NCBI GenBank assembly: GCA_964569315.1
Contig: CAZMUZ010000081.1
Location: 1 to 17,787 of the forward strand
Length of the DNA stretch: 17,787 nucleotides
Reading direction: 5' to 3'
From: CADEFF01 sp964569315
GTDB taxonomy: Bacteria; Pseudomonadota; Alphaproteobacteria; Dongiales; Dongiaceae
A model generated the notes under the pieces. It made no database searches. It worked only from the letters and a program-made list of their open reading frames with translations, and was not told where the DNA came from. Shown here in pieces: positions 7,066 through 14,490 of the stretch (position 1 is the stretch's first letter; every line of letters starts with the position of its first letter). The translations under genes and the position numbers were made by a program.

Positions 7066-8231
7066 CTGGTAAGAAGCCGGCATCTTCGGCCATGCTGACG
7101 CTCGGCGCCGCCAAGCGTTTCAGCCGCCGCACGATGCTGAAGAATGCTGCCGCAGCCGGCACCGCGCTCGCGGTCGGCCCGTGGCTCGTGAAGGACGCGT
7201 TCTCTTCCTCCGGCGAAATCAACATCCTGAACTGGTCGGACGAGTTGCCCGATCCGGTAATCCCGAACTTCACCGCGGCGACCGGCATCAAGGTGAACTC
7301 GACGCCCTTCTCGCAGAACGAGGAGCAGATCAACAAGCTGCAGGCCACCGGCGGCGAGGGCTTCGACCTCTGCCAGCCGACCCGCGATCGCGCGCCGCAG
7401 TTCCAGGATCTCGGCCTCATGGCCCCGATCGATTTCGGCAAGCTCAAGAACACCGGCAACCTCGTCGGCTCGATGATGGAAGCCGCGAAGCTCTGGGAAT
7501 GGGACGGCGGCACGCACTGGATGCCGCATTGCTGGGGTAGCGAAGCCATTTCCTGGCGCACCGACCTCACCACGATCGAGTACAAGACGCTCTCCTACGG
7601 CACGCTCTGGAACGAGGAGTACAAGGGCAAGATCCAGGGTCGCCCGCATTCGATGCTGCTTGGCATCGGCTTGTGGATGGACGCGGCCGGCACGCTGCCC
7701 TCGAACCGCATGCTCGACGCCTTCGAGGACGAAGAGAAGGCGCGCAAGATCTACGATCAGATCCTCGCCTTCGCGGTCGAGCACAAGGCGTGGGTCAAGC
7801 AGTTCTGGGACAGCGCCGACAACACCAAGTCCGGCCTGCTGGAAAACGGCGTGGTGATCGGCCAGACCTGGGACGGTCCCGCGCTCAGCCTCAAGAAGGA
7901 CGGCAAGCCGGTCAGCTACATGGCACCGCAGGAAGGCGCCATCGCCTGGATCGACGGCTGGGCGATCACCTCGGCGGCGGCGAACGTCGATCAGGCCTAT
8001 GCCTGGATCGACTATCTCCATACGCCGGAAGCCTCGGCGAAGGTGGCGGAAGGCTCGGGCTACAACCCGGTCGTCACCGGTTCCGACGCCTTCCTTTCCG
8101 AAATGGCTAAGAAGAATTTCCAGGAAGCCTATCCGGAAGACGCGCTGGACAAGCTCTGGAACCGGCCGCCGGAAAGCACCTGGTTCGGCGATCTGAAGAA
8201 CGAGTACGCCGAGAAGTTCAAGGCGGCCTGA
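7062..8231 (+). CDS. Polyamine-type ABC transporter substrate-binding protein, Tat-exported
   Basis: 389 residues, PotD/PotF-like. The N terminus has a twin-arginine signal: SRRTMLK at 21-27 followed by the hydrophobic run AAAAGTALAVG, so it is exported folded through Tat. The mature part begins GEINILNWSDELPD, a typical PotD opening, and continues with the type-II periplasmic binding fold (DLCQPTRDRAPQF, WMPHCWGSEAISWRTD, IGQTWDGPALSL, YAWIDYLHTPEAS). It presents a solute to the ATPase/permeases encoded downstream. The AGGGAG site lies seven bases before the ATG. Family membership suggests a cationic or omega-amino compound such as a polyamine. Its position divergent from a TauR-like regulator and near an omega-aminotransferase raises taurine, hypotaurine or beta-alanine as alternatives. 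The ligand cannot be read from the sequence. Confidence 0.88.
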   Translation: MTGKKPASSAMLTLGAAKRFSRRTMLKNAAAAGTALAVGPWLVKDAFSSSGEINILNWSDELPDPVIPNFTAATGIKVNSTPFSQNEEQINKLQATGGEGFDLCQPTRDRAPQFQDLGLMAPIDFGKLKNTGNLVGSMMEAAKLWEWDGGTHWMPHCWGSEAISWRTDLTTIEYKTLSYGTLWNEEYKGKIQGRPHSMLLGIGLWMDAAGTLPSNRMLDAFEDEEKARKIYDQILAFAVEHKAWVKQFWDSADNTKSGLLENGVVIGQTWDGPALSLKKDGKPVSYMAPQEGAIAWIDGWAITSAAANVDQAYAWIDYLHTPEASAKVAEGSGYNPVVTGSDAFLSEMAKKNFQEAYPEDALDKLWNRPPESTWFGDLKNEYAEKFKAA

Positions 8232-8262
8232 CCCGGCACGCACGAACGGCAAGACGCTTCCT

Positions 8263-8290
8263 TCCCGGCCCCTCTCGCGAGGGGCCGGGA
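8263..8290 (+). terminator. Strong hairpin without U-tract between binding-protein and ATPase genes
   Basis: A perfect 12-bp stem, TCCCGGCCCCTC with GAGGGGCCGGGA, is closed by a TCGC loop. It is not followed by a run of T, so it is unlikely to be a full intrinsic terminator. In importer operons such intercistronic hairpins commonly protect the upstream mRNA from 3' decay, giving more binding protein than membrane components. That role is inferred here from position. Confidence 0.6.
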
Positions 8291-8371
8291 TCAGCGTATT
8301 GACGCCGATGGCGCGCCCGGTTTCCCTTTGGGGATTCCGGCGACCTACCGTGCGGCAGGGAGCAGCAGCTC

Positions 8372-9457
8372 ATGAGCGCCGACGTTGAACTCGACCGCGT
8401 ATCCATCCGCTTCGGCGATTTCGTCGCCGTGCGGTCGGCCACGCTCAAGATCGATAACGGGGAATTCTTCAGCTTTCTCGGGCCCTCGGGCTGCGGAAAG
8501 ACGACGATCCTGCGCACCATCTCGGGTTTCCTCGAGCCTTCCGAGGGCACGGTGCGGATCGGCGGCAGGGACATGCGCGGCATCGGCCCCAACAAGCGCC
8601 CCACCGCGCTCATCTTTCAGAACCTGGCGCTTTTCCCGCTGATGACGGTCGCCGACAATATCGGCTACGGCCTCCGCGTGCAGGGGATGCCGGGGGCGGA
8701 GCGGCGCAAGCGGGTGGAAGCGCTGCTCAATCTCATCGCCCTGCCCGACCAGGGCGGCAAGAAAGTGAGCGAGCTTTCCGGCGGCCAGCGGCAGCGCGTC
8801 GCGATCGCCCGCGCGCTTGCGGTCGAGCCGCAGGTCCTGCTGCTCGACGAACCGCTCTCGGCTCTCGACCTCAAGCTCCGCCAGCATATGCGCAACGAGC
8901 TCCGCACGATCCAGAAGCGGGTCGGGATCACCTTCATCTACATCACCCACGATCAGGGCGAAGCGCTCACCATGTCCGACCGGATCGCGGTGATGAACGC
9001 CGGCGTGATCGAGCAGATCGGCGACGGCAAGACGATCTACGACAATCCAGCCACCTCCTTCGTGGCCTCTTTCGTCGGCGAGAACAATCCCTTCCTCGGC
9101 CGGGTGGCGTCGCTCGTGAACGGCGAGGCGGTGATCGACACGCCGCTCGGCCGGCTCAGCGGGCGGAACAACCGCGGCGTCAAGGTCGGCGACGAGGCGG
9201 TGCTGTTCGTCCGGCCCGAGGCCTTCAGGATGGGTCGCGGCGAAGAGACCCGCACCTTGCAGTCGCCGGTGGCGAACGTCGCCTTCGAAGGCAATATGAG
9301 CCACATCTACCTGAAGGGTCCGCAGCGCAAGGACATCATCGTCACGCTCGGCCGCAGCGCGACCGAGCGTATCCCCGAGCAAGGCGAGACCGCCGCGATC
9401 CATTTCGACGCGGACCGCGCCATCGTGCTGCCGGCCGGAAGGCTTGCCAGTGATTAG
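8372..9457 (+). CDS. ABC transporter ATP-binding protein, PotA-like
   Basis: 361 residues. The nucleotide-binding domain has Walker A GPSGCGKTT (37-45), Q-loop Gln (Q83 in IFQNLALFP), signature LSGGQ (135-139), Walker B LLLDEP (D159, catalytic E160), D-loop SALD and H-loop His (H193 in ITHDQGEA). After about residue 240 a TOBE-type regulatory domain follows (VLFVRPEAFRM). It energises uptake together with the two downstream permeases. The ATG at 8372 has AGGGAG nine bases upstream. Its stop overlaps the start of the first permease gene. All catalytic residues are intact. Confidence 0.93.
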   Translation: MSADVELDRVSIRFGDFVAVRSATLKIDNGEFFSFLGPSGCGKTTILRTISGFLEPSEGTVRIGGRDMRGIGPNKRPTALIFQNLALFPLMTVADNIGYGLRVQGMPGAERRKRVEALLNLIALPDQGGKKVSELSGGQRQRVAIARALAVEPQVLLLDEPLSALDLKLRQHMRNELRTIQKRVGITFIYITHDQGEALTMSDRIAVMNAGVIEQIGDGKTIYDNPATSFVASFVGENNPFLGRVASLVNGEAVIDTPLGRLSGRNNRGVKVGDEAVLFVRPEAFRMGRGEETRTLQSPVANVAFEGNMSHIYLKGPQRKDIIVTLGRSATERIPEQGETAAIHFDADRAIVLPAGRLASD

Positions 9458-10466
9458 CGTCGTCAAGGCGCTTCTCTATCTGTTGCCTTTCGCCGTGATC
9501 GCGGTCTTCTGGTACATGGCGCGCGCCGAGCGCCGGCGACTGAACGATCCCTCGGCGAAGAGCTTCTTCCAGCGCAACGGTACGGCGATCTCGATCTACC
9601 TGCTGGTCGCGGTCGGGCTCTGGGCCGTGATGATGATCGTGCTGCCGCAGCTCATCATGGTGGATTTCTCGTTCCATCCGAAGCTGCCGCCGAAGGACTA
9701 TGGCGGGCCGAAGGATCACTACACGCTCGACGCCTACCGCTACTTCCTCTTCGGCAGCACCACGAGCACGGAGAGCCTCAATTTTCTGCATCTCCGCGCG
9801 TTCCTGCTGACCATCGTCGCCAGCATCGTCGTGACCGCGATCAATTTCGCGCTCTGCTACCCGCTCGCCTTCTATCTGGCGCAGGTGGCGCCGCCCGCGC
9901 GGCTCCGCTTCTTCATGCTGCTGCTGATCGTGCCCTTCTGGGTGAACGAGATCCTGCGCGCCTTCGCCTTCCGCATCCTGTTCGGAACCTCGGGCCTCAT
10001 CAACAACGCGCTGATCGGGCTCGGCGTTCTGTCGGAGCCGATCGATTTCATCGGCCTCGACATCGCGATGTATACGGGCCTTTCCTACGCCTATCTGCTG
10101 CTGATGATGTTCCCGCTCTACAACGCGATCGAGAGCCTCGACCACAATCAGATCGAGGCGGCGCGCGACCTGGGCGCCCCCTGGTGGCACATCCATCTCA
10201 ACGTCGTGATGCCCTATGCGAAGCCCGGCATCGCGTCCGGCTGCACCATGGTGTTCATGCTCTCCGCGGGCGCGCTCGCAGCCCCGCTCATTCTCGGCGG
10301 GCCGAACAGCCTGTGGTTCACGCCCATCGTCTATGACCGCTTCTACCAGGCCTTCAACTGGCCGCAGGGATCGGCCTACGCCTTCATCCTGCTGCTCGCC
10401 TGCATCGTCTTCGTGCTGGCGGTGCTGAAGGTCTTCAAGGTCAGCCTCGGCGAGATCACCCGATGA
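9450..10466 (+). CDS. ABC transporter permease, PotB/PotH-like
   Basis: 338 residues. Two N-terminal hydrophobic stretches flank the basic segment ARAERRRLND, followed by the MetI-like permease core of about five more helices. The EAA loop that docks on the ATPase reads IEAARDLGAPWWHIHLNVV. GTG at 9450 is preferred as start because GGAAGG lies seven bases upstream; the in-frame TTG at 9444 would leave a spacing of one base. The start lies inside the end of the ATPase gene (8-base overlap) and the stop overlaps the next ATG, so translation of the four genes is probably coupled. The extra N-terminal helix is seen in a subset of PotB-type permeases. Confidence 0.9.
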   Translation: MISVVKALLYLLPFAVIAVFWYMARAERRRLNDPSAKSFFQRNGTAISIYLLVAVGLWAVMMIVLPQLIMVDFSFHPKLPPKDYGGPKDHYTLDAYRYFLFGSTTSTESLNFLHLRAFLLTIVASIVVTAINFALCYPLAFYLAQVAPPARLRFFMLLLIVPFWVNEILRAFAFRILFGTSGLINNALIGLGVLSEPIDFIGLDIAMYTGLSYAYLLLMMFPLYNAIESLDHNQIEAARDLGAPWWHIHLNVVMPYAKPGIASGCTMVFMLSAGALAAPLILGGPNSLWFTPIVYDRFYQAFNWPQGSAYAFILLLACIVFVLAVLKVFKVSLGEITR

Positions 10467-11335
10467 CCTCGCGCGCCATCGTCCGCATCGCGCTCGGCTT
10501 CTATATCGCGGTGTTCTTCGCCTATCTCTTCGGGCCGCTCGCGGTGATGGGCGTCACCGCGTTCAACACGCCGAACTACCCGCAGGCCTATCCGTTCCAG
10601 GGCTTCACCCTCGACTGGTTCGAGGTGCTGATCGACGACCAGGAGCTGATGACCGGCCTGCAGAACAGCCTCGTCATCGGCGTCGGCGTGGTGCTGCTCG
10701 CTGTCCCCATCGGGCTTGCCGGCGCCATCGTCATGACGCAGGTCTATTGGCGCGCCCGCGGGCTCTACTATCTGATCGTCGTCTCGCCCGTGCTGACGCC
10801 CGGCATCATCCTCGGCATCTCGACGGTGATCTTCTGGCGCGACCTCACCACCGCGACCGGCACGCGCTTCCTCTATGACGGCTTCTTCCTCACCGTCATC
10901 GGGCAATCGACCTTCATCTCGGCCTATACGATGCTGGTGTTCCTGTCGCGGCTGCAGCGCTTCGACCGCGCGCAGGAGGAGGCGGCGCTCGATCTCGGCG
11001 CCTCCTATCCGCAGGTCTTCTGGCACATCCTCATTCCGTTCCTGCGGCCGGCAATCCTCTCGGCGTCGGTGCTCGCCTTCCTCGCCTCGTTCGAGAATTA
11101 CAACACCACGACCTTCGCGATCCTCGCCGACAAGACGCTGGTGACGGTGCTCGCCGGCCGCGTGCGGCAGGGCACGACGCCCGCCCTGAGCGCGCTCGCC
11201 GTCATTATCATCGCCGTCACCCTGATCGGCGCCATCCTCTACGAGGTCCTGCGGCGGCGCGAGGAACGCAAGGCGGCCGCCGCCAAGGCGGTCGCACAGG
11301 CTGCGCAAGGCGTGCCGGCGCCCGCCGCCGCCTGA
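10463..11335 (+). CDS. ABC transporter permease, PotC/PotI-like
   Basis: 290 residues with six predicted membrane helices of the MetI-like family. The EAA loop EEAALDLGASYPQVFWHILIP is present at about 172-192. The C terminus is an Ala/Lys/Arg-rich tail (RRREERKAAAAKAV and following), probably cytoplasmic and disordered. The start ATG overlaps the previous stop as ATGA. It completes the binding protein-ATPase-permease-permease set, so the importer is whole. The 58 bases after the stop contain only a weak imperfect stem (11344-11376) that could serve as a terminator between this gene and the convergent gene at 11394. Confidence 0.92.
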   Translation: MTSRAIVRIALGFYIAVFFAYLFGPLAVMGVTAFNTPNYPQAYPFQGFTLDWFEVLIDDQELMTGLQNSLVIGVGVVLLAVPIGLAGAIVMTQVYWRARGLYYLIVVSPVLTPGIILGISTVIFWRDLTTATGTRFLYDGFFLTVIGQSTFISAYTMLVFLSRLQRFDRAQEEAALDLGASYPQVFWHILIPFLRPAILSASVLAFLASFENYNTTTFAILADKTLVTVLAGRVRQGTTPALSALAVIIIAVTLIGAILYEVLRRREERKAAAAKAVAQAAQGVPAPAAA

Positions 11336-11393
11336 TGATCAGGCGCGCCGACGCCTATCTCGGTCGGTGCGGCGCGTGGACGGCGGGCTCGTC

Positions 11394-11978
11394 TTAGTAG
11401 ACGCAGGATCCGGCATCTTCGGCGTTGTCGCTCCCTAGCCGGAAATCCATAAGCATCAGGCCGGGAATGGGGTGCGGCCAGCTTTCAAAGCTTTGGAATC
11501 CATTTGGGCCGACCGGACAGGTCGAGGTTTCACGCCAGCCTTCCTGCCCAGGTATTCGCATTTTCGCGTGAAACTTCACGGCTTGCGGAAAACCGTTCGT
11601 TACTTTGAGCATCGTTAGATCGCCAGGCTCCGAGAATTCGAATGTGAGCGTCCGGGCGGGGTCTCGCTCCTTTGACACGGCGTGGAGGTTGACCAGGTTG
11701 TCGCCGTCCATGTCGCCCTCGATGAACAGCGTCTCGCCGGGTAGAATCGTTACGACGTCCTTGTCGACATAGGGCGTCGGCGCATCAATCTTGATTACGT
11801 AGGGCTCGCCGTTCTCGAGTTGCATATTCACAGTGCCGGGCTCGCGGCAGAGCACGGTTTCGCATGAGGCCGGCACCACCGCCTGAGTACCACCAGCGGG
11901 CTTTTCGGCGCACGCGGCCCCCAACAAGCCGAGACCGATCGCCAGGATCGGAATCGCGCGCGACGCAGGGGAATGCAT
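11394..11978 (-). CDS. Exported protein of unknown function, lipoprotein-like signal
   Basis: 194 residues. The N terminus is a signal peptide: a short positive start, hydrophobic IPILAIGLGLLGAAC, then AEKPAGG. LGAAC is lipobox-like, but Leu is at -4 instead of -3, so lipidation is uncertain. The rest looks like a small beta-rich periplasmic domain (YVIKIDAPTPYVDKD, ILPGETLFIEGDMDGDN, WRETSTCPVGPNGFQSF) with several Cys that could form disulfides, one close to the C-terminal CVY. I do not recognise the family. ATG at 11978 is chosen because AGGA lies seven bases upstream; GTG at 11984 is the alternative. Base composition is lower than in the neighbours (31/60 G+C at 11581-11640). It is convergent with the importer and divergent from the aminotransferase, so probably unrelated to both. 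Confidence 0.7.
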   Translation of the reverse strand: MHSPASRAIPILAIGLGLLGAACAEKPAGGTQAVVPASCETVLCREPGTVNMQLENGEPYVIKIDAPTPYVDKDVVTILPGETLFIEGDMDGDNLVNLHAVSKERDPARTLTFEFSEPGDLTMLKVTNGFPQAVKFHAKMRIPGQEGWRETSTCPVGPNGFQSFESWPHPIPGLMLMDFRLGSDNAEDAGSCVY

Positions 11979-12157
11979 TGGCACGTCCTTTCGCTAGCGA
12001 ACGACAATCGTCGATCTTCGCGCAACCGCGAAAGGCCTGCAATCTTACATTGTAGGACGCATAGATATCCTCGCTATTGCGGGCATCACGCAACGGCTGC
12101 CAAACGGTCGGTTGCGACCTACTGGCGCTCGCCTGCACCCCCCGATTGGCACCGCCT

Positions 12158-12169
12158 GCCCCTAGGGGC
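12158..12169. promoter_or_regulatory. Palindrome GCCCCTAGGGGC upstream of the aminotransferase
   Basis: A perfect 12-base palindrome lies 70 bases before the aminotransferase start, in the 261-base divergent region 11979-12239 that otherwise holds no gene. It could be an operator or chance GC-rich symmetry. No -35/-10 pair is convincing nearby. Confidence 0.25.
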
Positions 12170-12239
12170 CTTCCCGAGGGCGCTTTATCGTGGCCATGAG
12201 GGCGACTAGGATCGCCGACGCCATCCGGGAGGCCGCGCC

Positions 12240-13550
12240 ATGCCGTACGAAGCCAACACGCTCGAGAACCACTGGCTGCCCTTCACCGCCAATCGCGACT
12301 TCAAGCAGGAGCCGCGGCTCCTGGTGAAGGGCGAGGGCGTCTATTACTGGAACCACAAGGGCGAGAAGCTGATCGACGGCTCCTCCGGCCTCTTCTGCTG
12401 CGCCGCCGGCCATGCCCGCAAGGAGATCGCCGAGGCGGTCGGTAAGCAGCTTCTCGAGCTCGACTACGGACCGCCCTTCCAGCTCGCGCACCCGGCTTCC
12501 TTCGAGCTCGCGCGCAAGGTGGCGGCGCTGACGCCGGACGGGCTCGACTATGTGTTCTTCTGCAATTCGGGCTCCGAGGCGATCGATACCGCGATCAAGA
12601 TCGCGCTCGCCTACCACCGCGCCAAAGGCGAGGGCCAGCGCACCCGCTTCGTCAGCCGCGAGCGCGCCTATCACGGCGTCAATATCGGCGGCGTCTCGCT
12701 CTCGGGCATGGTGCGCAACCGCGAGACCTTCGGCGCCGTCATGCCGGGCGTCGTCCATCTGCGCCATACCTGGATGCCCGAGAACCGCTTCCAGCGCGGC
12801 CAGCCGGAGAAGGGCGCGGAGCTCGCCGACGATCTGCAGCGCTTCGTCGACCTCTATGGCGCGACCTCGATCGCGGCCTGCTTCGTCGAGCCGATCGCGG
12901 GTTCGACCGGCGTGCTGGTGCCGCCGAAAGGTTATCTCGAGCGCTTACGCAAGATCTGCGACGCGAACGGCATCCTGCTGGTGTTCGACGAGGTGATCTG
13001 CGGCTTCGGGCGCACCGGCAAGGCCTTCGCCGCCCAGAGCTTCGGCGTGACGCCGGACATCATCACCATGGCGAAGGCGCTCACCAACGGCGCCCAGCCG
13101 ATGGGCGCGGTCGCGGTCAGCGACAGGATCTACGGGACCATCGTCGATCACGCGCCGGCCCATGCGGTCGAGCTCTTCCACGGCTATACCTACTCGGCCC
13201 ATCCGGCAGCCTGCGCCGCCGGCCTCGCCGCGCTCGCGATCTACGAGAAGGAAGGCCTCTTCGAGCGCGCCGCGTCGCTCTCCGCCTACTTCCTCGATGC
13301 CGTCTGGTCGCTGCAGGGCATTCCCGCGATCACCGACATCCGGGGCTACGGCATGCTGGCCGGCATCGACCTCGCCCCGGCCGAGAAGCCCGGCGCGCGG
13401 GGGCTCGATGCGACCAAGCGGCTCTTCAATGCGGGGCTGCATATCAAGTTTACCGGCGACTCCGGCATCATCGCGCCGCCCTTCGTCGCCGAGAAATCGC
13501 ATATCGACCAGCTCGTCGATCTGCTGCGGAAAGTGCTGTCGCAATATTGA
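12240..13550 (+). CDS. Omega-amino acid:pyruvate aminotransferase (class III)
   Basis: 436 residues, full length for a class-III, fold-type-I PLP aminotransferase. It opens LENHWLPFTANRDFKQEPRL, characteristic of beta-alanine/omega-amino-acid:pyruvate aminotransferases. Further motifs are NSGSEAIDTAIKIA (109-122), YHGVNIGG (144-151), VFDEVICGFGRTG (248-260; Asp250 contacts the PLP ring nitrogen), AKALTNG with the Schiff-base lysine K279, and GYTYSAHPAACAAG. It moves a terminal amino group to pyruvate, giving alanine and an aldehyde. GGGAGG lies seven bases before the ATG. With xsc in the window it could act on taurine and supply sulfoacetaldehyde; beta-alanine, GABA or a polyamine-derived amine are equally possible from sequence. 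It is followed after 16 bases by the DUF1989 gene. Confidence 0.9.
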   Translation: MPYEANTLENHWLPFTANRDFKQEPRLLVKGEGVYYWNHKGEKLIDGSSGLFCCAAGHARKEIAEAVGKQLLELDYGPPFQLAHPASFELARKVAALTPDGLDYVFFCNSGSEAIDTAIKIALAYHRAKGEGQRTRFVSRERAYHGVNIGGVSLSGMVRNRETFGAVMPGVVHLRHTWMPENRFQRGQPEKGAELADDLQRFVDLYGATSIAACFVEPIAGSTGVLVPPKGYLERLRKICDANGILLVFDEVICGFGRTGKAFAAQSFGVTPDIITMAKALTNGAQPMGAVAVSDRIYGTIVDHAPAHAVELFHGYTYSAHPAACAAGLAALAIYEKEGLFERAASLSAYFLDAVWSLQGIPAITDIRGYGMLAGIDLAPAEKPGARGLDATKRLFNAGLHIKFTGDSGIIAPPFVAEKSHIDQLVDLLRKVLSQY

Positions 13551-13566
13551 TCGAGGAGCAGGGGGA

Positions 13567-14163
13567 ATGACGGAATACCGGACGCTGCCGGCCGGCACCG
13601 GCGCGGCTGTCGGCATCAAGCAGGGCCAGCGCATCGAGATCAGGCTCGCTCACGGGCTGCAGGTCGTCGATTTCTGGTCAATGAACGCGAAGGATTATAG
13701 CGAATACGGCTCCATGCCGCATTGCCGGAACAAGTGGTTCCGGCTCTCCCCGCGCAAAGGCGATTCGATCGTCACCAACAAGCGCAACCCGATCGTGACC
13801 TTCGAGGAGGACAGCTCGACCGGCGGTCACGACACGCTCATTCCTTGCTGCGATTCCAAGCGCTATGGCGAGCTCGGGGTGAAGGGCTATCACCGCAACT
13901 GCGCCGACAACTACAAGGAGGCGCTGACCGCCTTCGGCATCGAGCCGCCGCCGCTCTTCCTGCCGATCAACCTCTTCATGCAGGTGCCGATCGGCGCCGA
14001 CGGCACCCTGATGATCGTCCCGCCGCGCGCGAAGCCGGGCGACCGCGTCGTGCTGCGCGCCGAGATGGACATCGTCGGCATCATGTCGGCCTGTCCGCAC
14101 GACATTTTTCCGCTGAACGGCCCGGACTGCAAGGTGAACGACGTCGATTACCGCGTCTATTGA
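13567..14163 (+). CDS. DUF1989 (urea-carboxylase-associated) family protein, single copy
   Basis: 198 residues. Family marks are VVDFWSMNAKDYSEYGSM (33-50), the polar block GGHDTLIPCCDSKRY (86-100; H88, D89, C94, C95, D96), NCADNYKEAL with C112, and SACPHDIFPLNG with C166 and H168. The clustered His/Cys/Asp suggest a metal site. Related proteins occur as adjacent pairs beside guanidine/urea carboxylases, where the pair forms carboxyguanidine deiminase. Here only one copy is present and no carboxylase is seen. ATG at 13567 is chosen because GAGGAGCAGGGGG precedes it; the frame is open further upstream, but that part lies within the aminotransferase gene. The 16-base spacing indicates an operon with the aminotransferase, so it probably acts on an amine in the same pathway. 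Confidence 0.85.
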   Translation: MTEYRTLPAGTGAAVGIKQGQRIEIRLAHGLQVVDFWSMNAKDYSEYGSMPHCRNKWFRLSPRKGDSIVTNKRNPIVTFEEDSSTGGHDTLIPCCDSKRYGELGVKGYHRNCADNYKEALTAFGIEPPPLFLPINLFMQVPIGADGTLMIVPPRAKPGDRVVLRAEMDIVGIMSACPHDIFPLNGPDCKVNDVDYRVY

Positions 14164-14259
14164 CGCAGGCGATGTGAAACCCGCTCTCCTGCCGCCGAAG
14201 CGACCCCTCACACACACCCACCAACCCCAAATACCGGAGTAGGTAGCGCCGCGGCAAGG

Positions 14260-14269
14260 NNNNNNNNNN
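14260..14269. other. Assembly gap (10 N)
   Basis: Ten undetermined bases join two contigs inside a repeat-rich intergenic stretch. True length and content are unknown, and the adjacency of the DUF1989 gene and the second TSUP gene depends on this join. From 14164 to 14259 no gene or clear motif is seen. Confidence 0.99.
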
Positions 14270-14270
14270 A

Positions 14271-14338
14271 CCCCTCACCCCGACCCTCTCCCCGCAAGGC
14301 GGGGAGAGGGAGGCGAGCGCGAGCGAGCGGGTGAGGGG
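14271..14338. repeat. REP-like nested palindrome, copy 1
   Basis: The outer arms CCCCTCACCC (14271-14280) and GGGTGAGGGG (14329-14338) are perfect complements. Inside is a perfect 12-bp hairpin, CCCTCTCCCCGC (14284-14295) with GCGGGGAGAGGG (14299-14310), and a 3-base loop. It directly adjoins the N gap. The whole of 14271-14476 is built from such elements, with the unit GGCGAGCGC(C)nGCGAGCG repeated at 14312-14329, 14337-14354, 14363-14380 and 14449-14466. No transposase is present. Confidence 0.8.
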
Positions 14339-14420
14339 CGAGCGCCGGCGAGCGAACGAAGGGGCGAGCGCCAGCGAGCGGGGAGAGGCGGCGGACAGAT
14401 GGCCTTGCTGCCGCGAATTG

Positions 14421-14476
14421 CCCTCGCCCCGCAGAGCGGGGAGAGGGAGGCGAGCGCCGGCGAGCGGGCGAGGGGC
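14421..14476. repeat. REP-like palindrome, copy 2
   Basis: CCCTCGCCCCGC (14421-14432) pairs with GCGGGGAGAGGG (14436-14447) with one mismatch and loop AGA. The outer 14466-14474 segment GGGCGAGGG can alternatively pair with 14421-14429. It is a direct relative of copy 1, including the following GGCGAGCGCCGGCGAGCG. It ends 14 bases before the second TSUP start and so occupies its expected promoter/leader region. Confidence 0.75.
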
Positions 14477-14490
14477 ATAGCACGACGCAG

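Noticed and set aside
13162..13566. N-terminal extension of the DUF1989 frame into the aminotransferase gene
   Set aside because: The extension is low-complexity Ser/Arg/Pro and overlaps a clear gene. The ATG at 13567 has a strong purine-rich site.
14271..14476. CRISPR array
   Set aside because: Units are irregularly spaced, contiguous and GC-palindromic without unique spacers, and no cas genes are present.
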